Of a stretch of 6,609 nt of DNA, positions 1 through 6,050 are shown piece after piece; positions within the stretch are counted from its first letter, which is position 1; each line of letters begins with the position of its first letter. The translations under genes and the position numbers were made by a program. The notes beneath the pieces are model-generated. The model was not told the origin of the DNA, did no database searches, and was given only the letters and a program-made list of their open reading frames with translations. The stretch is from Planctomycetota bacterium. GTDB lineage: Bacteria; Planctomycetota; GCA-002687715; DRQF01. Where the stretch lies: NCBI GenBank assembly GCA_015485455.1, contig WFTN01000609.1, forward strand, positions 1-6,609, written 5' to 3'.

Positions 1-332
1 GTGATGAGCCGTGGACGTTCGGCATCGTCGAAATTGTGGACATAAGCCAGGTCATCTGCCAAGGCGCAACTTGGCTTTAAGGAATTGAGGATGCGCTTGA
101 CTGTTGACGTACGTCCGGTCCCGGCGATCCCACAAACGAAGACATTGTAGCCCGTTTTGTAGAGCTCAAGGCCGAGTTTGAGGGCCTTGAGAGCTCGCTC
201 TTGACCAATGATGGCATCATCGGGGGTAAGATCCGCTGTTGTTTCTGGGACTGGGGCATCTGGGGGGAGCTGCCAGCAGGCTTCAGAAAGATTGACGGAA
301 ACCGGATGAACGCGGTTCTTTTCCAAGGTCAT
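1..332 (-). CDS. Lon-like ATP-dependent protease (AAA_32 type), N-terminal part, cut by window edge
   Basis: The reverse strand reads without a stop from an ATG at 332 to the window edge, giving 110 residues plus two bases. The protein contains IIGQERALKAL (residues about 41-51), then GYNVFVCGIAGTGRT, a Walker A loop with Arg where Lys is usual, and then DDLAYVHNFDDAERPRLI. This order (GQERA, GYNxFVxGxxGTGRT, YVxNFxDxxRP) is the signature of the N-terminal AAA region of the Lon-like proteases (Pfam AAA_32, MEROPS S16 relatives such as LonB/LonC and E. coli YcbZ). These are expected to act as ATP-dependent proteases of the cytoplasm or inner membrane face. The Ser-Lys protease domain would lie beyond the window, so activity cannot be judged. 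GGAAGG at 347-342, nine bases upstream, supports the start. The gene is transcribed divergently from the ubiD operon. The family is confident; the exact subfamily is not. Confidence 0.85.
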   Translation of the reverse strand, partial: MTLEKNRVHPVSVNLSEACWQLPPDAPVPETTADLTPDDAIIGQERALKALKLGLELYKTGYNVFVCGIAGTGRTSTVKRILNSLKPSCALADDLAYVHNFDDAERPRLI

Positions 333-570
333 TGGGGCTTACCTTCCAATCCCAGGGGTGATCGGCGAAATACCGAGCTTTGACGCCCAAATTCTATGCG
401 AATGGGGCCAAATCGAAAGTGGCTTCCCCAAGTGGCGTCATTTTCGTTTCCTGGAGCCCTAAGAAACCTTATTCAGCAGATCGAGGTTGATGTCCTGGGG
501 CATACCTCGCAAGGTAGGCTGGCTTTTTGAGCCATTGTTCTTCTCATTGTGAGCTTGGGAGTTTTCGCCC
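333..570. other. Divergent intergenic region
   Basis: About 240 bp separate the starts of the leftward Lon-like gene and the rightward ubiD-family gene, so promoters for both directions are expected here. I see no coding potential: the reading frames crossing it are short and antisense or out of frame to the flanking genes. Shine-Dalgarno sequences lie at both edges (342-347 for the minus gene, 557-561 for the plus gene). No convincing paired -35/-10 elements, operator palindrome, riboswitch fold or RNA gene could be recognised. A TAGAAT-like -10 on the minus strand (396-391) and a TTGACG on the plus strand (380-385) are isolated half-signals. Confidence 0.6.
557..561 (+). promoter_or_regulatory. 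Ribosome binding site deciding the GTG start of the ubiD-family gene
   Basis: GGGAG lies nine bases before GTG at 571. An in-frame TGA at 550-552 rules out a longer product, so GTG 571 is the earliest possible start. The protein from there begins with the usual UbiD N-terminus (SDLRDFLHVLRGEGELLEV). Confidence 0.7.
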
Positions 571-2379
571 GTGTCCAAATCGAAATTGAGCGATCTGAGG
601 GACTTTCTGCACGTTTTACGGGGGGAGGGGGAATTGCTGGAAGTCGATGCCCAAGTCGATCCCAATTTAGAAGCTCCGGAGATTCACCGCCGCATTATTG
701 CTGCCGGTGGCCCGGCGATCCTCTTCAACAACCCCAAAGGGGGAGATTTCCCTTTAGTGACCAATCTCTTTGGCACCAAGAAACGCGTAGACTTGGCCTT
801 TGGAGATGGCCCGCGACAGATGATTCAGGCTTTGGCCAAATGCCCGGAGGAGTTGATGCCGCCGAGCTTGGGCAAACTTTGGGACCACCGTTCTCTTTTT
901 GGCCGTCTGTCAAGGGTTGGTCTGAAGAATAGCCGCCGCGCTCCTCTTCTCGATTGCACGCTCATGCCGCCAAAACTCAGCCAATTGCCAGTCTTGACTA
1001 CTTGGGAAGAGGACGGCGGGCCCTTTGTGACTTTGCCCCTGGTCTACACCCAGGACCCTCATACCGGTGGGCACAACCTTGGTATGTACCGCCTGCAGAT
1101 TCATGACGACTGCCATACTGGTATGCACTTTCAAATTGGCAAAGGTGGTGGTGCCCATTTGGCGCAGGCAGAGGCCTTGGGCCAGAATTTGCCCTGCCAT
1201 GTGTTTCTCGGTGGCCCTCCGGCTTTGATCGTCTCAGCAATCGCGCCCCTCCCAGAGAACGTACCAGAACTTCTGTTGTGTTCTCTGTTGATGGGGGAGA
1301 AGCTTGCCATGACAAAAACCCCTCATTCTTCGATGCCCATGGCGGCCCGTGCTGAGTTTTGTTTGGTTGGCGAAATTATCCACAACGTACGCCAGCCAGA
1401 AGGGCCATTCGGTGATCACTATGGCTATTACTCATTGAAACACGATTACCCGGTATTCAAGGTTAAGGCTGTACACCATCGCAAAGACGCTATCTATCCC
1501 GCTACAGTTGTGGGCAAACCTCGACAGGAAGATTTCTTCATTGGTGATTACTTACAAGAACTTTTGTCCCCGCTTTTTCCTGTGGTCATGCCAGCGGTGG
1601 AAAATCTTTGGTCTTACGGCGAAACTGGCTATCACAGTTTGGCTGCCGCCGTTGTGAAGCAACGCTACAAGAAAGAAGCCATGGCGTCTGCTTTTAGGAT
1701 CTTGGGCGAAGGGCAACTCTCCCTCACTAAGTTCTTACTTCTCACCGATAGCCATGTTGACTTGAAGAACTTCAAAGCGACTCTCTCTCATGTTCTTGCT
1801 CGATGCGAGTTTGAGACGGACGTCTTCATCATGGCCAATCTCAGTATGGATACTCTGGACTATACAGGCCCCCAAGTGAACGAAGGTTCGAAGGGAGTTC
1901 TGCTTGGTTTGGGGGAACCACGTCGCCGCCTCAAGGACAGCTTTTCGGGGGACTTGCCCTTGGGAATCGACGGGGCCTTTGTCTATTGCCCGGGGTGTTT
2001 GGTCTTAGATGGCAAGAACCAAAGTCCTCTTGACCGCGAATTACCCCAGCGCATCGCGGACGCTGAGGTCTTCAGAGATTGGCCTATGGTTGTTCTGGTT
2101 GATGATGGAGAGAAGGCTACCCGCAGCGACATGAACTTCCTGTGGACCACTTTCACCCGTTTCGAACCGGCTGCCGACGTTTATACCCGAGCTAGGGAAA
2201 TCGTTCGCAATCATCGGGTGTTTGAGGCGCCTTTTGTCATCGATGCAAGGATGAAACCCAACTATCCGGCCGAACTTTTCTGCGATGAAAAAACCAAGAC
2301 TCTCGTCGATCAGCGCTGGACCGAGTATTTTCCTGGTGGTCAAGAAATGGGAGACAGTGATGCTGCGCATCTGGACTAA
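571..2379 (+). CDS. UbiD-family (prenylated-FMN) decarboxylase, long form of about 600 residues
   Basis: This 602-residue protein matches UbiD along its whole length: LRDFLHVLRGEGEL at the N-terminus (9-22), HNLGMYRLQ (168-176), FLGGPPAL (212-219), AEF (261-263) and EGPFGDHYGYY (277-287). In studied UbiD/Fdc enzymes these segments carry the prFMN/metal Asn (here N169), catalytic Arg (R174), a metal-binding Glu (E262) and the catalytic acid pair (E277 and D282). The family performs reversible decarboxylation of aromatic or unsaturated acids with prenylated FMN made by UbiX, which is not in the window. It is about 100 residues longer than E. coli UbiD (497), with a C-terminal extension containing CPGC (473-476), DARMKPNYPAELF (558-570) and GDSDAAHLD (594-602). 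Long forms of this kind are, as I recall, linked to menaquinone synthesis in some bacteria, but a quinone substrate is only inferred. Oddity: the His of the E. coli SHRGG segment is replaced by Gly190 in GKGGG. First gene of the likely operon. Confidence 0.93.
   Translation: MSKSKLSDLRDFLHVLRGEGELLEVDAQVDPNLEAPEIHRRIIAAGGPAILFNNPKGGDFPLVTNLFGTKKRVDLAFGDGPRQMIQALAKCPEELMPPSLGKLWDHRSLFGRLSRVGLKNSRRAPLLDCTLMPPKLSQLPVLTTWEEDGGPFVTLPLVYTQDPHTGGHNLGMYRLQIHDDCHTGMHFQIGKGGGAHLAQAEALGQNLPCHVFLGGPPALIVSAIAPLPENVPELLLCSLLMGEKLAMTKTPHSSMPMAARAEFCLVGEIIHNVRQPEGPFGDHYGYYSLKHDYPVFKVKAVHHRKDAIYPATVVGKPRQEDFFIGDYLQELLSPLFPVVMPAVENLWSYGETGYHSLAAAVVKQRYKKEAMASAFRILGEGQLSLTKFLLLTDSHVDLKNFKATLSHVLARCEFETDVFIMANLSMDTLDYTGPQVNEGSKGVLLGLGEPRRRLKDSFSGDLPLGIDGAFVYCPGCLVLDGKNQSPLDRELPQRIADAEVFRDWPMVVLVDDGEKATRSDMNFLWTTFTRFEPAADVYTRAREIVRNHRVFEAPFVIDARMKPNYPAELFCDEKTKTLVDQRWTEYFPGGQEMGDSDAAHLD
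2349..2353 (+). promoter_or_regulatory. Ribosome binding site deciding the start of the DUF2961 gene
   Basis: GGGAG inside the ubiD 3' end lies six bases before ATG 2360. It favours ATG 2360 over the in-frame upstream ATG at 2285, whose extra 25 residues would precede and spoil the signal peptide. GTG 2357 is in frame too but only three bases from this site. Confidence 0.65.
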
Positions 2380-3928
2380 ACGAACTTGCTGTTCTGCTCT
2401 TTTGGTTTTCGCCCTTGTGGTAATGACTTGGGCCCAAGAAGAAGAGCGGCCCCAAGGGCCGCCGGATCCAGATATTTGGACCTTGTCCGTTCTCTCAGAG
2501 TTGACACCGCCAGGGATTGCTTACCCCAAAGAAACTGTCCCTTACTGGGTAGGACGGCAAACCGGGCAGGAGCCACCCTTGGAACAGTATGAAAAAGGTG
2601 CTTTTGTCGATGATGAGGGCATTTATCATCGTGGCCTGATCAAACGAGGGCGGCGACGGGAGAGAATCTTGGCAAGCGTTCAGGGACCAGGTGTGCTCAC
2701 TCGCTTGTGGATCGGAAGGCAGAGCGGAAATTTTCGTGTCTACATGGACGGTGGGGCTGCCCCCGTAATCGACATGCCCTGCGATACGATATTTGGCCAT
2801 CATCAACGGTTCTTTTCTGGACAACTGGGTGCCCGTTTGGGTTCTTCTGTGATCTTGTCTTTGCCTCTTGCCTTCAAGGAATCTGTGGTCGTGACTTTGG
2901 ATGGTCCGTCCACCAGCTATGAGGTTCAATATCGTCAGTTTGCTAAAGACGTTGAGGTTGAATCCTTCGCCGCTGACCGCGGCGTGGAGACCATCTATCG
3001 AGCCCCTCACATCATTGCTGGTCTTGATCAATTGACCGAATCCCCCAAGCCTCTTACGGCCAAGGCTGGGCAAGCTTTGGTCGTGCCTCGCCCTCACTTC
3101 GATGCTTCGATTGGCAGCGGACAAGAAGTAACTGTTTTTGAATTTGCAACGAGCACAGCGAAAGTTCTGGCAACCATTACCCTCGATTTGTTGAAGCCCT
3201 TTCGACAATTTCACCGTCTTGAAGACTTAGAGTTGAAGGTCAATTGCGATGGCCTTAACTCATTCTCTTTACCCATGAACCTCCTCTTCGGTACTGACAG
3301 CGTCTTTGTTCCGGGCTCTACTTTGGCGGTTCAAACATACCAGGCCCTCCCTGCAATGCGGCGTTGGCAGTTTCGCTTGCCCATGCCTTTTGCGAAAAGT
3401 CTGAGAGTATCTGTTCGGAATAACGCCGGAAGTCCGGTTCGTGGTTTGCGTCTCTCTTTTGGCGTGCGAGATGCTCGTCCCGAGGAAGAACGGTGGCGCT
3501 TGGGCTCGACCTTTGTGAAGGGAAGTTCAGCGAACATGGGATCGTTGGAACTCGCCATTAAGGGCAAGGGATTTCTCGTTGGCGAGATGATTATGAGCCG
3601 CTCCGATTTTAGCTCTGGTGAGGTTCAGGTTGAAGTCTCGAGCCAATCGAAGTCGGCTTTGAGCCCCGCGAGTCTGAGGATTCATTTTGCCCATCCCGGT
3701 GGAGAAGGTTCACCCGTGGCCACAAGCCTGTGGGGAGGTTGGCACTTGGGCCCGGACAAGGGCTTTTCTGCCAATCGCTATCGGGCCTTGGATCGCTTTC
3801 CATTTTCGGATCTCAATTGGAGCCTGAAAGCTCAACCAGAGACGAATCTCGGGGCTATCTGTGCTGGAGTGCTTTATTATCAGCCACGAGAAAAAACTGG
3901 GGCTTTGTCTTCTGGCGCTGATCGCTAA
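2360..3928 (+). CDS. Secreted DUF2961 (GH172-like) protein
   Basis: The 522-residue product starts with a Sec signal peptide: positive MLRIWTKR, a hydrophobic stretch ALLVFALVV, and a likely cut after TWA (residue 25). There is no lipobox. Residues about 83-195 match the first half of DUF2961: a short lead, ILASVQGPGVLTRLWIG (103-119), then FRVYMDGGAAPVIDMP (125-140), FF near 151, LPLAFKESVVVTL (168-180) and SYEVQYRQF (186-194). This corresponds to the family pattern GPGxIxRxW, xxYxDG, PxxFxxS and YYxxxYR. Members with known activity (CAZy GH172) are alpha-D-fructofuranosidases or arabinofuranosidases with paired jelly-roll folds. The second half (about 245-510) is less recognisable, although YRALDRFPF (473-481) and YYQPRE (506-511) echo the family's C-terminal YR-x-DxxxF and YWYQ. 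I do not find a GTEDY-type acidic motif, so enzymatic activity is doubtful. The gene overlaps ubiD by 20 bp and precedes the next gene by 71 bp. Family confident, function not. Confidence 0.82.
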   Translation: MLRIWTKRTCCSALLVFALVVMTWAQEEERPQGPPDPDIWTLSVLSELTPPGIAYPKETVPYWVGRQTGQEPPLEQYEKGAFVDDEGIYHRGLIKRGRRRERILASVQGPGVLTRLWIGRQSGNFRVYMDGGAAPVIDMPCDTIFGHHQRFFSGQLGARLGSSVILSLPLAFKESVVVTLDGPSTSYEVQYRQFAKDVEVESFAADRGVETIYRAPHIIAGLDQLTESPKPLTAKAGQALVVPRPHFDASIGSGQEVTVFEFATSTAKVLATITLDLLKPFRQFHRLEDLELKVNCDGLNSFSLPMNLLFGTDSVFVPGSTLAVQTYQALPAMRRWQFRLPMPFAKSLRVSVRNNAGSPVRGLRLSFGVRDARPEEERWRLGSTFVKGSSANMGSLELAIKGKGFLVGEMIMSRSDFSSGEVQVEVSSQSKSALSPASLRIHFAHPGGEGSPVATSLWGGWHLGPDKGFSANRYRALDRFPFSDLNWSLKAQPETNLGAICAGVLYYQPREKTGALSSGADR

Positions 3929-3987
3929 GATCTGGGCATCACCACTTGCTCCCGATGACAAAATGCCGCTCAAGAATCTCCCAGTAT

Positions 3988-3992
3988 GAGGG
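3988..3992 (+). promoter_or_regulatory. Ribosome binding site deciding the start of the peptidase-like gene
   Basis: GAGGG lies seven bases before ATG 4000. It selects this ATG over the in-frame ATG at 3946, which would put 18 polar residues ahead of the signal peptide. Confidence 0.7.
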
Positions 3993-3999
3993 TTGCTCA

Positions 4000-5610
4000 A
4001 TGCGCAATATCTTTAGTCTTGTTTTCTTAGCTCTCTTTCTTGGCTCTGCTCAGGCGCAAATCATCGGTATTCGTTTGACGTCACCGAAGATCGAGAAGAA
4101 ATACAAGAAGTTCCTCGTTGAAATTGATGGCGAAAACGTCATCTGCGGTGAACTCAAGTCAGGCATCAAATACGAAGCCGGAGCCGTGTCTATTTTTGGC
4201 AAGAAGTTTATTGAGCTTTGGGTCGCCGATCCCAAATCCCCAGAGAAAGTACCCTACCGATTAGATGGCACAAAGAAGGTGCCGCAGGGACGCAAGGGAG
4301 TGGTGAAGATTGCCCGGGACCACATTCCTAAAGCGAACTACATGAAAATGGTGGCCAGAGATCAAACCTTCTTCGGCCTGGCCAGTGAGTTTCGTTTGCG
4401 AAAAGAAGCGATTGATGCCAGCGAAGCAAAGATCTCGGGTCTTAAGAAGGCGAGCACGGAGTGGTTCAACGCTCAGCGTCGGCTTATGGGGCGTTGCGAT
4501 CGTCTGGCAGAATGGTTGAGTGCTGGGGTTTTCAAGAAGGCTGCCAAGACATGGAGGTCAAAAGCAGACAAAATTCGCAGTTTACTCAAAGGCGATGCCC
4601 TCGCCGAACGCAAAGGCAAGGCTCTCAAATCAGTCAAAAGTGTTGATAATCCCGAGGGTCTTGCTGAAGTGAGCTTCAAGGGCAAGAAATTCACCTTTAC
4701 CACCGTCGAAAGTCTTCATTGCCGGATGATCTGCGACATCAAGATTATTCCGAAGAAAAGAGCCGAGGAATTGCTGGGGTTGGCTGAGAAGGTGATTGAA
4801 GGATTTCGGCGAGAGTTTGTCGATCCATTTGCCCACGAGTTCGAAGACACCATCCCGGACAAGATCTTTGTAGAGTTCTTCTACATGGAAGACGATATCG
4901 ATCTTTACGACACTTACTGGCAGGAATTCTATGGCCGTCGATTCAGCAATACCCGCGAGCAGCGTTTGAAAACGACTGGTACCCGTATGCAAAATGCTCG
5001 GGGCAATGCCTACGTTCATTATTCCCGCTTTGGCAATGATGGGGATTTTGAAGGAGCTGTTGCTCACAGCTTGGGGCATGATCTTGCCAATGTTCACTTC
5101 AATGACGATCATTTTCGCGGGACGATGGATTGGTTGGAAGAAGGATGCGCTTACTACATCTCGTTCGAGTTCCTGGGACGTAATACCGTCACCTGTTACC
5201 AATTCAAGCGGGGCAAGTATGACAGTCAACCGGGCGCTGAAGGTTTGAAGACTCTTCAAACCGGTCAAAGAGCATCCTTCAATGCTCTGGCACTCAAAGC
5301 AGCATTGCCTTTGCATGCCTTGATGCCGAAAGAGCTATATGAAATGCAAGACGCCGACTTGGCCAAGAGTTGGAGTTTCTTTGACTACTTAGCTCGCAAA
5401 CAGACTGACAAGATGGTGGAGTTCTTGCGCATTGCTTGCCAGGGCGCCCGCAAAAAAGGGAAACTTCTCAACGCTGTGCGGGAAGATGCCCCCCCCTTGT
5501 TTGGACTAAAACCGGGTGTGGATGTCTTTAAGTATTTAGATGAGGCGTGGAAAACTTATGCACGGTCCGGGCAGAAAAGAGCATCAAAAAAGAAGAAAAG
5601 GCGTCGCTGA
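4000..5610 (+). CDS. Secreted protein with degenerate gluzincin metallopeptidase core (HSLGH ... WLEEG)
   Basis: This is a 536-residue protein. MRNIFSLVFLALFLGSAQA is a clear Sec signal peptide cut after AQA (residue 19), with no lipobox, so an extracytoplasmic location is inferred. Residues about 23-115 are probably beta-rich; 120-215 are charged and probably helical (possibly coiled coil). The C-terminal half resembles gluzincin peptidases such as the DUF1570 or peptidase-MA-like groups common in Planctomycetes: AVAHSLGHDLAN (354-364), then TMDWLEEGCAYYISFEFLG (375-393), then a helical segment SWSFFDYLARKQ (457-468). Zinc-ligand candidates H356, H360 and E381 are at normal spacing (E 21 residues after the second His), but the general-base Glu of HExxH is Ser357. 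A zinc-binding but proteolytically weak or inactive protein is therefore inferred. The tail ends in a run of Lys and Arg (530-536). An eight-C run at 5489-5496 stays in frame. The stop overlaps the next start (TGATG). I cannot name a specific function. Confidence 0.8.
   Translation: MRNIFSLVFLALFLGSAQAQIIGIRLTSPKIEKKYKKFLVEIDGENVICGELKSGIKYEAGAVSIFGKKFIELWVADPKSPEKVPYRLDGTKKVPQGRKGVVKIARDHIPKANYMKMVARDQTFFGLASEFRLRKEAIDASEAKISGLKKASTEWFNAQRRLMGRCDRLAEWLSAGVFKKAAKTWRSKADKIRSLLKGDALAERKGKALKSVKSVDNPEGLAEVSFKGKKFTFTTVESLHCRMICDIKIIPKKRAEELLGLAEKVIEGFRREFVDPFAHEFEDTIPDKIFVEFFYMEDDIDLYDTYWQEFYGRRFSNTREQRLKTTGTRMQNARGNAYVHYSRFGNDGDFEGAVAHSLGHDLANVHFNDDHFRGTMDWLEEGCAYYISFEFLGRNTVTCYQFKRGKYDSQPGAEGLKTLQTGQRASFNALALKAALPLHALMPKELYEMQDADLAKSWSFFDYLARKQTDKMVEFLRIACQGARKKGKLLNAVREDAPPLFGLKPGVDVFKYLDEAWKTYARSGQKRASKKKKRRR
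5586..5592 (+). other. Possible -1 frameshift heptamer A AAA AAG
   Basis: The heptamer sits in the X XXY YYZ phase of the peptidase-like gene (end of Ser529, Lys530, Lys531), the same motif as in E. coli dnaX. A -1 shift would continue as EEKASL directly into the Met of the next gene, without a stop. I see no strong downstream hairpin and no clear upstream stimulatory Shine-Dalgarno, so it may simply result from the lysine-rich tail. Confidence 0.25.
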
Positions 5611-6050
5611 TGAGTCTTGAATCTGAGGAAGAAGAGTACACCCAGGAAGCCATCACCTTGTTGCAAAGTGGCAGCGATGGCCTGGGCGAGATTCAAACTT
5701 GGCATGGCGGTCTCTCCCTTGCCGATCTGATCCTTTTGCCATTCGGAATATCCGCCGAGGCTTTTGTTGCAGCCAAACCTCAAGTGCGCAATCTTGCCCT
5801 TGACCATTTGGGCACCGTCGAGAAACAAAGAGTGATCCGGTCGGTGACACTTTGTTTCCTTGTTGCCCTCGGTTTCGTCGCACTCATAGATCCCCAATGG
5901 CGGTTGGTGGCCTGGGGTGGTGTGGCAATCAAGGCGGGTATTGACTTGGGTCGTTTTAGAGCCCGTAGGGGGGCACTGGTACGGGCGCGTAGTTTAGATG
6001 CAGGCGATCTGGAGCTGACCGAGCCGAAAATCGAGAGTGTCAGCGCCTAA
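5610..6050 (+). CDS. Hypothetical small membrane protein
   Basis: This 146-residue protein belongs to no family I recognise. The start is the ATG of a TGATG overlap with the preceding gene, with AAAGG at 5597-5601 eight bases upstream. The in-frame ATG at 5547 would add 21 residues and overlap the upstream gene; the overlap start is preferred. The N-terminus is very acidic (SLESEEEEYTQE, 2-13). Residues 27-70 are mixed, with LADLILLPFGIS (38-49). Two adjacent hydrophobic stretches follow, about 77-94 (IRSVTLCFLVALGFVALI, residues 76-93) and about 98-114 (RLVAWGGVAIKAGIDLG), separated by DPQW, which suggests a helical hairpin in the membrane. An Arg-rich patch (RFRARRGALVRAR, 115-127) then probably faces the cytoplasm. 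The stop overlaps the next start (TAATG), so expression is probably coupled on both sides. Its placement suggests it works with the peptidase-like and Lgt-like products, which is inference only. Confidence 0.75.
   Translation: MSLESEEEEYTQEAITLLQSGSDGLGEIQTWHGGLSLADLILLPFGISAEAFVAAKPQVRNLALDHLGTVEKQRVIRSVTLCFLVALGFVALIDPQWRLVAWGGVAIKAGIDLGRFRARRGALVRARSLDAGDLELTEPKIESVSA

Noticed and set aside
380..397. TTGACG (+ strand) and TAGAAT-like (- strand, 396-391) promoter elements
   Set aside because: Neither has a partner hexamer at 16-18 bp spacing that I can defend, so they are not called as promoters.
2495..3214. Long antisense reading frame (239 codons) on the minus strand
   Set aside because: It lies wholly inside the DUF2961 gene, has no family resemblance and lacks a supporting ribosome site; it mirrors the codon pattern of the real gene.
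3929..3999. Possible terminator between the DUF2961 and peptidase-like genes
   Set aside because: No GC-rich inverted repeat followed by a T run is visible in these 71 bases.
4630..5316. Antisense reading frame of 228 codons on the minus strand
   Set aside because: It lies opposite the peptidase-like gene, whose signal peptide, gluzincin motifs and ribosome site show the plus strand to be coding.
5489..5496. Run of eight C as a possible frameshift or sequence error
   Set aside because: The frame before and after it gives one coherent protein that ends at a coupled stop/start, so no shift is needed.
5547..5609. Upstream ATG extending the small membrane protein by 21 residues
   Set aside because: The extension lies inside the previous gene and is rich in Lys; the TGATG overlap start has a correctly spaced ribosome site. 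The open frame is kept only as part of the frameshift idea.
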